In this document: positions 1 through 8,879 of the stretch, in pieces
How positions within the stretch are numbered: position 1 is the stretch's first letter
Layout: every line of letters begins with the position of its first letter
Assembly (NCBI GenBank): GCA_030148605.1
Contig: JASBTD010000007.1
Coordinates: 1 to 36,388, forward strand
Source: Erythrobacter sp.
GTDB taxonomy: Bacteria > Pseudomonadota > Alphaproteobacteria > Sphingomonadales > Sphingomonadaceae
Length of the DNA stretch: 36,388 bases
Reading direction: 5' to 3'
Made by a program: the position numbers and the translations under genes
Notes under the pieces: generated by a model
What the model was told of the DNA's origin: nothing
Database searches by the model: none
The model's input: the letters and a program-made list of their open reading frames with translations, nothing else

Positions 1-1
1 T

Positions 2-1375
2 GAGATCGACACGCTGGCAGCAATCCGTGCGTTCGAAATGTCCCGGGCTGATCGCAACCCGCCATTCGGCGCGCCGGATAATGTCCCGGGCGCACTGGCA
101 AAGCGCGTGGGTGCGGCACCCGAACATCTGATCCTGTCGCCCACTGGGGGGCAGACCAATCAGCAGTATGTCGGTGAGTTCGCGACCGAGATCGCGGCGG
201 GCAAAAGCCAATGCGCGGTGATCGTCGGATCGGAAGTGATCTCGACTGCTCTGGCGCTCGCGGCCAAAGGTGAAAAGCCCGATTGGTCGGAAGAGATCGG
301 CGGCGAGTTCGAAGATCGCGGATTCGGCGTCGAAGGCATGATGGAGATGCAACTGTTTGCGCATGGCGCGACCGGTGCGATCCCGCTCTACGCCATCGCC
401 GAGAACGCGCGGCGCGCAAAGCTGGGCAAGAGCCTGGAAGAGTATCGCCGGGATATCGGCGAATTGTTCGAGCCGTTCACGCGGGTTGCAGCGGCCAATC
501 CGCATTCGGCTGCTCCGGTCGAGCGAACCGCAGAAGAGCTTGCGACGGTCACCGAGCGTAACCGCATTGTCGCGGAGCCCTATACGCGGATGACTGTGGC
601 ACGTGACCAGGTGAATCAAGCAGCGGCGATCATCATCGCTAGCGCGGGCCTCGCGCGCGAGCTGGGCGTGCCGGAAGACAAATGGGTGCATATCCATGCA
701 GTGACAGCGGCGACCGAGCTGATGCTGTCTGAAAGGCCAGACCTGTCAGCTAACCCGGCCTCGATCGCTTCGGTTGAAGCGGCGCTGGATCGTGCGGGCA
801 AGACGATGGACGAGATGCAATATCTCGATTTCTATTCCTGCTTTGCGATTCCTGTCTTCGGGCAATGCGATCATTTCGGCCTGTCGCCGGATGATCCGCG
901 CGGGCTGACTCTCACAGGCGGCTTGCCCTTCTTCGGCGGAGCGGGCAACAATTACTCCGCGCATGCCATCTGCGAGGCGGTAGAGCGCTGCCGCAAGGAT
1001 CCTGGCAGCTTTGCACTGGTCGGCGCGAATGGCGGCTGGATGAGCAAATATGCCACCGGGATCTACTCGACCGAACCGGCGGATTGGTCCGCCAACGACC
1101 GCTTCACCATGCTGGCCATGGCGGACAACGCCGTGCCGTGCAGCGATGCTCCCTTCGATAGCGCAACGGTGGAAAGCTATACTATCAATCACGCCAAAAC
1201 CGGCAGCGATGCCGTGTTCATCGGTCGCAATGCTGCGGGTGAGCGCGTGGTCGGCAATGCGGATCTGAGCGATGAAATAACGCGCGTGGCATTCGAAAGC
1301 GGTGAGCCCTTCGGGGCAAAGCTGGCGGTTACGCAAGACGAGCGCGGGCGCAACATCGGGCGCGTCGCAAGTTGA
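2..1375 (+). CDS. Thiolase-like acetyl-CoA acetyltransferase (5' truncated)
   Basis: The reading frame is open from the first bases, so the gene begins upstream; about 457 codons are visible up to a TGA. It looks like the thiolase-like (TLP1/SCP2-type) branch: a central thiolase fold with the late glycine-rich stretch GGLPFFGGAGNNYSAHAI (around codon 305), a following ANGGWMSKYATGIYST block, and then roughly 95 extra C-terminal residues, as in thiolase-like proteins with an additional C-terminal domain. Such proteins are usually annotated acetyl-CoA acetyltransferase and placed in fatty-acid or sterol-type beta-oxidation, but their substrate is rarely known. The nucleophilic cysteine region would lie in the missing N-terminus, so activity cannot be judged. 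It ends 93 bases before hppD, which has its own promoter, so co-transcription is unlikely to be essential. Confidence 0.85.
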   Translation, partial: EIDTLAAIRAFEMSRADRNPPFGAPDNVPGALAKRVGAAPEHLILSPTGGQTNQQYVGEFATEIAAGKSQCAVIVGSEVISTALALAAKGEKPDWSEEIGGEFEDRGFGVEGMMEMQLFAHGATGAIPLYAIAENARRAKLGKSLEEYRRDIGELFEPFTRVAAANPHSAAPVERTAEELATVTERNRIVAEPYTRMTVARDQVNQAAAIIIASAGLARELGVPEDKWVHIHAVTAATELMLSERPDLSANPASIASVEAALDRAGKTMDEMQYLDFYSCFAIPVFGQCDHFGLSPDDPRGLTLTGGLPFFGGAGNNYSAHAICEAVERCRKDPGSFALVGANGGWMSKYATGIYSTEPADWSANDRFTMLAMADNAVPCSDAPFDSATVESYTINHAKTGSDAVFIGRNAAGERVVGNADLSDEITRVAFESGEPFGAKLAVTQDERGRNIGRVAS

Positions 1376-1399
1376 TAAAACCCATCTGAAGCGGGGGCT

Positions 1400-1428
1400 T
1401 TGACAAAATCGGCCAGATCGCCTATTTA
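1400..1428 (+). promoter_or_regulatory. Candidate sigma70-type promoter of hppD
   Basis: A perfect -35 hexamer TTGACA (1400-1405) is followed after 17 bases by TATTTA (1423-1428), a 3/6 match to the -10 consensus. The start codon of hppD lies 41 bases downstream of the -10. The -10 overlaps the left arm of the palindrome at 1424-1447, as expected for a repressor-controlled promoter. The -35 match and spacing are seen directly; promoter activity is inferred. Confidence 0.6.
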
Positions 1429-1447
1429 GTTACAAACGAAACTAAAT
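1424..1447. promoter_or_regulatory. Palindromic operator of hppD (MarR-like)
   Basis: ATTTAGTT (1424-1431) and AACTAAAT (1440-1447) are perfect 8-bp inverted repeats separated by 8 bases. The core TAGTTAC-N4-GAAACTA recurs at 26156-26173 in front of gcdH with all 14 non-central bases identical. The size and symmetry suit a dimeric winged-helix repressor; MarR-family regulators of homogentisate and tyrosine breakdown use sites of this general form. It covers the presumed -10 of hppD, so repression by blocking RNA polymerase is the likely mode. No MarR-type gene is present in the window. Confidence 0.65.
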
Positions 1448-1468
1448 TGATTCTAGCCGAGTATAGTC

Positions 1469-2596
<1,128 letters not shown>

Positions 2597-2614
2597 GCGG
2601 GTTAGAAGGTAGCT

Positions 2615-2694
2615 CGTCATTGCGAGGAGCCGCAGGCGACGCGGCAATCCAGCAAGCGACGAAACTGGATTGCTTCGCTACGCTCGCAATGACG
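2615..2694. repeat. Palindromic intergenic repeat element
   Basis: An 80-base element between hppD and the VOC gene. Outer arms CGTCATTGCGAG (2615-2626) and CTCGCAATGACG (2683-2694) pair perfectly over 12 bp, and inner arms GCAATCCAG (2644-2652) and CTGGATTGC (2665-2673) over 9 bp. The wording resembles dispersed palindromic repeats seen in many alphaproteobacterial genomes. It ends 13 bases before the next ATG, so it forms much of that gene's leader. There is no U-run, so it is not an obvious intrinsic terminator. Confidence 0.8.
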
Positions 2695-2707
2695 ACTGGA
2701 TAGACAA

Positions 2708-3289
2708 ATGGACGACCATACTTCCAAACCAATCAAACCCTCCGGCATTCACCACGCCGCCTATCGCTGCAAGGACGCGAAGGAAACGGTCGAATGGTAT
2801 GGCCGCGTGCTGGGCATGGAATACACCACCGCATTTGCCGAGGATCATGTGCCTTCGACCGGCGAATATGATCCCTACATGCACGTTTTCCTCGATGCAG
2901 GGAATGGCAACATCCTGGCCTTTTTCGAGCTCCCGAATCAACCGACCATGGGCCGTGACGAGAATACACCGGCATGGGTTCAGCACCTCGCCTTTCGGGT
3001 CGCATCCGAAGACGAACTGCTGGCGGCCAAGGCGCATGTCGAGGCGCAAGGCATCGATGTGCTCGGCCCCACGCATCACGGCATTTTCAAATCGATCTAT
3101 TTCTTCGATCCCAACGGCCACCGTGTCGAGCTGGCGGCCGATATCGGCACGCAAGATCAGTATGACGAGTTGAAGCGCGTTGCGCCCCTGATGCTCGACG
3201 AGTGGAGCGAGACGAAAAAGGCACCGCGCCATGCCGATTGGCTGCATGAGATTGCCCGCGCCGAGCACGGGCTCGAAAGCCGCGACTAA
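2708..3289 (+). CDS. VOC-family (glyoxalase/dioxygenase fold) protein
   Basis: A 193-residue protein with two beta-alpha-beta-beta-beta modules of the vicinal-oxygen-chelate fold. Potential metal ligands sit in the expected places: H15 or H16 in GIHHAAY, E74 in AFFELP, H93 in QHLAFRV and E141 in HRVELAAD, so it probably binds a divalent metal. Substrate unknown. It starts 111 bases after hppD on the same strand and may be read from the hppD promoter through the palindromic repeat, which suggests, but does not prove, a link to aromatic catabolism. Alternatives are a ring-cleavage dioxygenase-like enzyme or a glyoxalase-type isomerase. Confidence 0.85.
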   Translation: MDDHTSKPIKPSGIHHAAYRCKDAKETVEWYGRVLGMEYTTAFAEDHVPSTGEYDPYMHVFLDAGNGNILAFFELPNQPTMGRDENTPAWVQHLAFRVASEDELLAAKAHVEAQGIDVLGPTHHGIFKSIYFFDPNGHRVELAADIGTQDQYDELKRVAPLMLDEWSETKKAPRHADWLHEIARAEHGLESRD

Positions 3290-3363
3290 GCTAACCAAGT
3301 CGAACTGACTCAGCGAGAGGGCGCTCACGTCTCTTGCTGCCCGCAACCCACTATGTTAACGTT

Positions 3364-3383
3364 CCCAAAATGCAAATTTTGGG
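3364..3383 (+). promoter_or_regulatory. Hairpin overlapping the ribosome-binding site of the 3397 gene
   Basis: CCCAAAAT (3364-3371) pairs perfectly with ATTTTGGG (3376-3383) around a GCAA loop, a GNRA-type tetraloop. The last three stem bases are the first half of the GGGAGG ribosome-binding sequence (3381-3386), ten bases before the ATG at 3397. Folding would partly hide the ribosome-binding site, so this could tune translation. Confidence 0.5.
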
Positions 3384-3396
3384 AGGATTAAAAGTA

Positions 3397-4572
3397 ATGT
3401 TGCGGTCAGGATTCTTGGTTGCGGTGGCAAGCCTTGTGATTGCGGCCTTCGCTATTCCGCACGCTTCTTTATCAGCGCAAAATTCCAGCACATTGGCTCA
3501 GCTTGACGCGCAGTTACCGGGAACGCTCGTCAACGATCCTTCGCGTCTCGATTGGGAAAGCTATGGCGCGGATATTGAGCGAAGCGCGATTGTAGATGAA
3601 TCGATCCCCGGCGGCGGCGCAGCAATCCGCTTTGACGTGAAGCGCGCCGATGAGTTTATCTATGTAGCTGGCACCAATGTACCACTGACCAAGACAGTGC
3701 GCCGCGGTGACACGATAACGATTGGCTTTTATGCGCGCACAATTGAAGCGCGTACCGACAATGGCAAGGGGGTGATCCGCGTCCGCTTTCAGCAGGATGC
3801 AGAGCCATACCCCGGCTTTGGCGAAGAAACGCTGGAAATCGGTACCGAATGGGACTGGTACGAGGTTTCTGCACCGGTTGAGATGACTCTGCGCCCGAAG
3901 GACGGGATCGTTGCTTTCCAGTTTGGCCGCACCAGGCAGATAATCGAGATTGGCCAAACCATCGTCGTGTCAGGAGCAGACCGCATTGCCGCCGATGTTC
4001 CGGCACCGCAGCCTGAACCCGCTCCACCCCCCGCACCAGAACCGCAACCGATCCCGGTGGTGAAGCAAGAGCCGCTGATCCCCGAACCGCTTGAAGGTGC
4101 CGGCGAGTTGCTCAACGACCCCAAGGGGAGTGACTGGGAAGTCATTGCAAGCGTGGGTGCTTCCGAGACCCGCGATGAACCGGCAATCTGGCATGGCAAG
4201 GCAACACGGTTCACCACGGATGCCGCGCAATCCGACCCGGGCATGCTGTCGCTGGCGATCCCGATCACCACCGATATGGCCGGTGGCGATCACCTGCTGA
4301 TAGCGATTGCCGCACGTACCGAGCAGGCGATCACCTCTGATCGGCGCGCAAGGGTTTCCATGAAGATTGATGACCTTAATCCGGAGCGTGGCGATTTCGC
4401 TCAGGTGGAATTCCCCGTGGGTGAAGACTGGCAGTTGCTCCGGTTGCGGGCACGTTCACCGCGCAATTATCCAGCCGGATCGACCAAGCTTGTCCTGCAA
4501 TTTGCGGGTGCTGCGCAAGCTGTCGACATCGGGCCGGTCTTTATCTTCCGCACCCCGCCACCGGGTCAGTAG
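3397..4572 (+). CDS. Exported protein with two related beta-rich domains
   Basis: About 391 residues from the ATG at 3397, chosen because GGGAGG stands 10 bases upstream; the frame stays open to 3334. It has a signal peptide: a hydrophobic stretch (about 6-25) ending ASLSAQ. Two domains follow, both opening with a similar phrase (LVNDPSRLDWE near residue 45 and LLNDPKGSDWE near residue 234) and both ending in strands of the type IVAFQFG/LVLQFAG. They are joined by a linker of about 35 residues rich in Pro and Glu-Pro. This resembles carbohydrate-binding or galactose-binding-like beta-sandwich repeats, but I do not recognise a family. No catalytic motif is seen. Likely periplasmic or surface-located. 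It is convergent with hemN, six bases apart. Confidence 0.75.
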   Translation: MLRSGFLVAVASLVIAAFAIPHASLSAQNSSTLAQLDAQLPGTLVNDPSRLDWESYGADIERSAIVDESIPGGGAAIRFDVKRADEFIYVAGTNVPLTKTVRRGDTITIGFYARTIEARTDNGKGVIRVRFQQDAEPYPGFGEETLEIGTEWDWYEVSAPVEMTLRPKDGIVAFQFGRTRQIIEIGQTIVVSGADRIAADVPAPQPEPAPPPAPEPQPIPVVKQEPLIPEPLEGAGELLNDPKGSDWEVIASVGASETRDEPAIWHGKATRFTTDAAQSDPGMLSLAIPITTDMAGGDHLLIAIAARTEQAITSDRRARVSMKIDDLNPERGDFAQVEFPVGEDWQLLRLRARSPRNYPAGSTKLVLQFAGAAQAVDIGPVFIFRTPPPGQ

Positions 4573-4578
4573 AACCGG

Positions 4579-5925
4579 CTACACAGCCGAACTGAATCGG
4601 CGCTGCGATTCCTGGCGATAGGGATCGAACAGCGCGGCGATCACTCGCGAGTAGGGCAGGCCTTGCGGTGAAATCGTCAGCCAATCGTCATCAATCGTGG
4701 CTAGCCCACGTTCGATGAAGGGCCCGAGTGCCGGCAAGGTGGAATGCATCAAACGGGCGCCGATCCGCGCTTCGCCATCGCATAGCAGGCGCTCGATCAC
4801 CGCGCCGCGATAGCGGTCATCCGCATCGCGCTTGATTCCATGCCCGGCCGCCAGCCGGTCTTGCGAAAGCAGCATGCGATAGCGGCCATTGTTCTTCTCG
4901 TTCTGCACCAGCAGTCCGGGGAATGAGCTGATGGCTGAAGCGCCAAGGCCGATCAGAACCGGTGCGGGATCGTCTGTAAATCCCTGGAAGTTCCGGCGCA
5001 GCCCACCGCTCCCGGCTGCAATCGCCATCGGATCAGTTGCACGAGCAAAATGATCGAACCCGATCGGAACATAGCCACGCTCTGTCAGATAGGCATAGCC
5101 ACGTTGTGCCATGTCAAAGCGCGGCACCTGGCCCGGCAAATCAATCGCCGGGATCACTCGTTGGCGCGGGATCAGATGCGGCATATGGGCATAGCCGAAC
5201 AGCGCGATCCGGTCCGCACCGAAGGCGCAGCTTTTCTCCAACGTGTCTTCCAACTCGGCCCAGCCTTGACCGGGCAAGCCATACATCAGGTCGAAATTGA
5301 GCGATGTGACCCCGGCCTTGCGCAGCCAATCCGTGGTTTGCGCAATCATTTCCGGTGGCTGGACACGGCCGATCGCCTGCTGGGCGGCGGGCGCGAAAGT
5401 CTGCACGCCCAAGCTGGCGCGGGTAATCCCGGAGCTGCCAATCACTTCAGCCCATTCCGCGCTCATCACGCGCGGATCGACTTCGATCGAGATTTCCGGA
5501 TCGGACAGGCGGAATTGAACTGTCAGAGAGCTGAGCAGCCGCGCGAAATCGAGCGGCGTAATCGCATTGGGGCTGCCGCCACCGAATGCAAGCCGCTTTA
5601 CCTTGATCCCTTCGGGCAAATGCTCCGCAACAAGCGCGGCTTCCCGATGCAGTGCTTCGAGATAGCTCTCGAGCCGCTGCCGCTTGCCTGATGCTGCGGT
5701 GTTGCAGCCGCAGTAGAAGCAGATTTTCTCGCAAAAGGGGATGTGGACATAAAGCGAGATATCGCTGTCGACCCCTTCGAGCTGTTCGACATAGGATTGC
5801 GCGTCAATCGGGCCGAATTCAGCCGCGGTGGGATAGCTGGTGTATCGCGGGACAGGCGTTGCGAGCAGATCCGGGTAATAGGGCCACATGCAGGTCCTAT
5901 TGGACTGAGTAGCCGCGCGCTTCAT
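4579..5925 (-). CDS. hemN: Oxygen-independent coproporphyrinogen III oxidase
   Basis: Radical-SAM enzyme that decarboxylates coproporphyrinogen III to protoporphyrinogen IX without oxygen; cytoplasmic. The cluster motif CEKICFYCGC (CxxxCxxC) lies near residue 65, preceded by the HemN-typical PRYTSYPTA and followed by FGGGSPN. The 448 residues fit the family. The ATG at 5925 overlaps the stop of the upstream small gene by four bases (ATGA), supporting translational coupling; a second ATG at 5889 (MWPYYPDLL) is the alternative. It is the last gene of the cbb3 operon, so anaerobic heme supply and the high-affinity oxidase would rise together. Confidence 0.95.
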   Translation of the reverse strand: MKRAATQSNRTCMWPYYPDLLATPVPRYTSYPTAAEFGPIDAQSYVEQLEGVDSDISLYVHIPFCEKICFYCGCNTAASGKRQRLESYLEALHREAALVAEHLPEGIKVKRLAFGGGSPNAITPLDFARLLSSLTVQFRLSDPEISIEVDPRVMSAEWAEVIGSSGITRASLGVQTFAPAAQQAIGRVQPPEMIAQTTDWLRKAGVTSLNFDLMYGLPGQGWAELEDTLEKSCAFGADRIALFGYAHMPHLIPRQRVIPAIDLPGQVPRFDMAQRGYAYLTERGYVPIGFDHFARATDPMAIAAGSGGLRRNFQGFTDDPAPVLIGLGASAISSFPGLLVQNEKNNGRYRMLLSQDRLAAGHGIKRDADDRYRGAVIERLLCDGEARIGARLMHSTLPALGPFIERGLATIDDDWLTISPQGLPYSRVIAALFDPYRQESQRRFSSAV

Positions 5926-6152
5926 TGCGATCGGTCAAATTGCTTGCGATCGGAACTGTTGCGGCAATTGCCCGCATGGCATGCTTTCATCGAACAGGGC
6001 TCGGGCGGTGGCGGTGCTTTCCCATCGCCCAGCGGGATCGCAATCGTCCCGCCATTGCAGAGCTGCGCGATCAGCACCCCGGATTCTGCGGTGGCAGGCG
6101 GCGCGGGCAAGGATGCGAGCACGAAGGCAAGTCCTGCCAAGCGACCGATCAT
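5922..6152 (-). CDS. Small exported cysteine-containing protein in the cco operon
   Basis: A 76-residue protein with a clear signal peptide (hydrophobic 5-20, likely cut after ATA at 22). The mature part carries four cysteines (C32, C53, C58, C63) and H59, the last three forming CSMKACHAGNC, followed by a charged hydrophilic tail. The start overlaps the ccoS stop (ATGA) and the stop overlaps the hemN start (ATGA), so it is translationally coupled on both sides. I do not recognise a named family. The periplasmic location, Cys/His cluster and position among copper and heme assembly genes make a metal- or heme-handling role plausible; this is inference. Confidence 0.75.
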   Translation of the reverse strand: MIGRLAGLAFVLASLPAPPATAESGVLIAQLCNGGTIAIPLGDGKAPPPPEPCSMKACHAGNCRNSSDRKQFDRSQ

Positions 6153-6301
6153 TTGGGTGTATCCTCATCGTCGATCAGGATGCGGTGCGCGGCCCCGTCC
6201 AGATCCTCGAACTGGCCGTCTTTCATCGCCCAGAAGAACATTGCGAGCCCGAATGAGCCCATGCCCAGCGCGACCGGAATAAGGAACATCAAGCCGTTCA
6301 T
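6149..6301 (-). CDS. ccoS: cbb3-type cytochrome oxidase assembly protein CcoS
   Basis: A 50-residue protein starting MNGLMFLIPVALGMG, with one N-terminal membrane helix (about 3-25, ending AMFFWAMKDGQF) and a short acidic tail containing FEDLDGAAHRIL, the typical CcoS layout. CcoS is needed for cofactor insertion into the CcoN subunit. Its ATG overlaps the ccoI stop by four bases (ATGA) and its TGA overlaps the next gene's ATG. Identification rests on length, topology, the LDGAAHRIL-type tail and gene order. Confidence 0.9.
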   Translation of the reverse strand: MNGLMFLIPVALGMGSFGLAMFFWAMKDGQFEDLDGAAHRILIDDEDTPK

Positions 6302-8421
6302 TTTGCCGCTCCTGCCAGCCGCAAGGAATTGCCGACCACGATCAGCGAACTGACCGACATCGCAATGGCTGCGATCAGTGGTGTGACCATGCCGAACAGC
6401 GCCAGCGGCACGGCAAGGATGTTATAGCCAACCGCCAGCACGAAATTCTGGCGCACGATGCGCATGGTGGCCCTGGCGACCTGCACGGCCTTGGCAACCG
6501 GCATCAACCGCTCGCCGATGAACACGGCATCGGCGGCTTGCTGGCTGGCATCACTCGCGCTGCCGGGCGCGATGGCCGCGTGCGCGGCGGCGAGGGCCGG
6601 GCCATCGTTGAGCCCGTCGCCCACCATCAGCGGCCGATGGCCAGAAGCCTTCAGGGCGTTGAGCAGATCGAGCTTGTCTGCCGGGGTCAGGCCGCCTTTG
6701 CCTTCCAAGCCAAAGCGATCCGCCACTGCGGCAACGGCATCCTTGCGGTCACCCGATAGCAGCGCGGAGTCGAGCCCAAGCGCGTCCAGTTCGCGCAAGG
6801 TTTCAGCGATGTCTTCGCGCAGCGGGTCAGCGAAATGGATCAGCACAGTCTCGTCGCCCATGCGCAGCTCGCTGGTCGGGTGATCGGCGGTTTCGCCGGG
6901 CCGGGCCAAGGCAACTTCTGCGCCTTCAAAGCGCGCAAACACGCCTTCGCCCGCGCGTTCGCTGACATCCGTGATCGATGCCGGAACTACATTCTGCGCG
7001 AGCAGCGACTTGGCGAGCCCCTTGCTGAGCGGGTGGCGGCTGTTCTGTGCCAGCGCCAATGCCACGGCTTTCGCCTCGTCGCTCAACCCGCTCACATCGG
7101 GGCGCGGCTCACCCAAGGTCAACGTTCCGGTCTTGTCGAAACGTACGCTGTCGACTTCAGCTAGCCGTTCCAGCGCGGTGCCATCCTTGACCAGCAGGCC
7201 TTGCTTCAAGAGCGCATTGCTGGCGACCACTTGCGCTGCTGGCACTGCGAGGCCCAGTGCGCAGGGGCAGGTGATGATCAATACGGCGATGGCAATTATC
7301 AGCGATTGATGCCAGCCTGCACCTGCGATCATCCAGCCGACAAAGGCAAGGGCCGCCAGAGTGTGCACCGCAGGAGCATAATAGCGCGAGGCCTTGTCAG
7401 CGATGCGGACATAGCGGCTGCGCGATTGCCCTGCTTCGTCCATCAGCCGCGCGATTTCGGCTACCTTGGTGTCGCTGGCAACGGCGGTGGCGCGCACGCG
7501 CATCGGGGCCATGACATTGATCGTTCCGGCATGGACTTCGCTGCCCGGGTTGACCGGTTCCAACCGGCTTTCGCCCGTCAACATGGAATTGTCGATCGCG
7601 CTTGAGCCTTCGATCACTTCGCCATCCGCCGCCAGTGCCTCGCCTGCCGCAACCAGCATCACCATGCCGGGCGTGATTTCGTTGGCCGGCACGCGGCGGG
7701 TGCTGCCATCGGCTGCGACAACGCTGGCGCTCTTGCCCATCTTGCCGAGCAGTGCATCGATGCCGGCGCGGGTCTTGCCGCGCATCATGGCATCAAGCGC
7801 GCGCCCGCACAGCAGGAAGAACAGCAGCATCACGACGCTTTCGAAATAGGCGTGTTCGCCGCCGGTCACGGTCTCGTAAAGGCTCAACCCGCTTGCCAGC
7901 AGCACGCCGATGGAGATCGGCACGTCCATATTGGTGCGCCAGTGCTTCAGCGCCATCCAGGCCGAAGCGAAGAACGGCCGGCCGGCATAGGCAATGACGG
8001 GAATGGCAATGATCGCGGAGAGCAGGTGGAACAGCTGCTTGGTCACTCCGCCTGCGCCAGACCAGACACTGACAGACAGCAGCATGATGTTCATCATGCC
8101 GAATCCCGAGACAGCGAGTGCGCGCAGCAGCAGCTTGCGATCTGCCTCGTCTGTACCCAGCGGATTGTCTTCCACCCGCTGCGCTTCGAAGCCCAGGTCT
8201 TCGATTGCGTGGATCAGCGTGTCTTCATCGACATCGGGCGCATGGCGCAAGGCGACGCGCTTGGCGGAAAAGTTGACCCGCGCTTCTGCCACGCCTGCAA
8301 CCTTGGGCAATTCGCGCTCAAGCTTGGCGATGCATCCCGCACAGCGCATTCCCGGCACGGAAAAGCGGCTGTCGATCAGTTCGACATGATCCATTGCAGG
8401 GATGGCAGCTTGTGCGTTCAC
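6298..8421 (-). CDS. ccoI: Copper-translocating P1B-type ATPase CcoI/FixI
   Basis: A 707-residue P-type ATPase that exports copper for assembly of the cbb3 oxidase binuclear centre; inner membrane. Visible in order: an N-terminal heavy-metal domain with GMRCAGC (around 24-30), membrane helices, an actuator TGES motif, the transport-site CPCALGLAVP, the phosphorylation site DKTGTLT, and the hinge GDGLNDGPAL. The CPC motif marks copper specificity. The start codon is GTG at 8421, overlapping the ccoH TGA (GTGA); an ATG nine codons in (MDHVELID) is the alternative. Position after ccoG and ccoH is the standard ccoGHIS order. Confidence 0.96.
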   Translation of the reverse strand: MNAQAAIPAMDHVELIDSRFSVPGMRCAGCIAKLERELPKVAGVAEARVNFSAKRVALRHAPDVDEDTLIHAIEDLGFEAQRVEDNPLGTDEADRKLLLRALAVSGFGMMNIMLLSVSVWSGAGGVTKQLFHLLSAIIAIPVIAYAGRPFFASAWMALKHWRTNMDVPISIGVLLASGLSLYETVTGGEHAYFESVVMLLFFLLCGRALDAMMRGKTRAGIDALLGKMGKSASVVAADGSTRRVPANEITPGMVMLVAAGEALAADGEVIEGSSAIDNSMLTGESRLEPVNPGSEVHAGTINVMAPMRVRATAVASDTKVAEIARLMDEAGQSRSRYVRIADKASRYYAPAVHTLAALAFVGWMIAGAGWHQSLIIAIAVLIITCPCALGLAVPAAQVVASNALLKQGLLVKDGTALERLAEVDSVRFDKTGTLTLGEPRPDVSGLSDEAKAVALALAQNSRHPLSKGLAKSLLAQNVVPASITDVSERAGEGVFARFEGAEVALARPGETADHPTSELRMGDETVLIHFADPLREDIAETLRELDALGLDSALLSGDRKDAVAAVADRFGLEGKGGLTPADKLDLLNALKASGHRPLMVGDGLNDGPALAAAHAAIAPGSASDASQQAADAVFIGERLMPVAKAVQVARATMRIVRQNFVLAVGYNILAVPLALFGMVTPLIAAIAMSVSSLIVVGNSLRLAGAAK

Positions 8422-8879
8422 CGGATCTGCTGTTCCTTGCGCCAGACATCGCCCGCCGCGTTGATTTCAAGCCGCACGATCCAGCGACCGTCTGCCAAGG
8501 GAGTGGTGGAACGGAATGTTCCATCCGCCTGCCGCTCGAACGAAAGCGTGCTCGCTTCCAGTGCGCCCAACGGACGGCGGATCTCCGCAGAGGCCAATGC
8601 GAATTGCGGCACGCCGTTTGGTGAGACGATCAAATGCCCGTCTTCCCCGCGGGAAAGCCCGGCTTCCCACCCCAACGCCTTCTGGCGCTCTGCTTCAGCC
8701 AGCCAGCCATTGAACTTCTGGCTTGCGACATAGGTGTTCTGGACAATGACGCCGCCAAAGCCGCTGGTGGCCAGGCTTGCCATGTAGAAATTGACTGCCA
8801 TGACAATGCCGAACCCGCCGATCATCGCGAACAGCATATGGCGGCCGGTGAATTCGCCTCGTATCGGTTTATTTGGCAT
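8418..8879 (-). CDS. ccoH: FixH/CcoH-family cbb3 oxidase assembly protein
   Basis: About 153 residues with one N-terminal membrane helix (HMLFAMIGGFGIVMAVNFYM) and a periplasmic domain ending in a beta-sandwich, as in FixH. Typical features are the NTYVASQKFNGWLAEAERQ stretch after the membrane helix and a late WRKEQQ. The ATG at 8879 shares one base with the ccoG stop (TGATG); a TTG at 8882 is also in frame. CcoH is thought to stabilise the assembling oxidase with CcoI. Confidence 0.92.
   Translation of the reverse strand: MPNKPIRGEFTGRHMLFAMIGGFGIVMAVNFYMASLATSGFGGVIVQNTYVASQKFNGWLAEAERQKALGWEAGLSRGEDGHLIVSPNGVPQFALASAEIRRPLGALEASTLSFERQADGTFRSTTPLADGRWIVRLEINAAGDVWRKEQQIR

Noticed and set aside
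5925..5938. TTGCGATCGGTCAA as an FNR box for hemN
   Set aside because: Only seven of ten consensus positions match, it overlaps the hemN start codon, and hemN is already coupled to the cco operon with its own perfect box.
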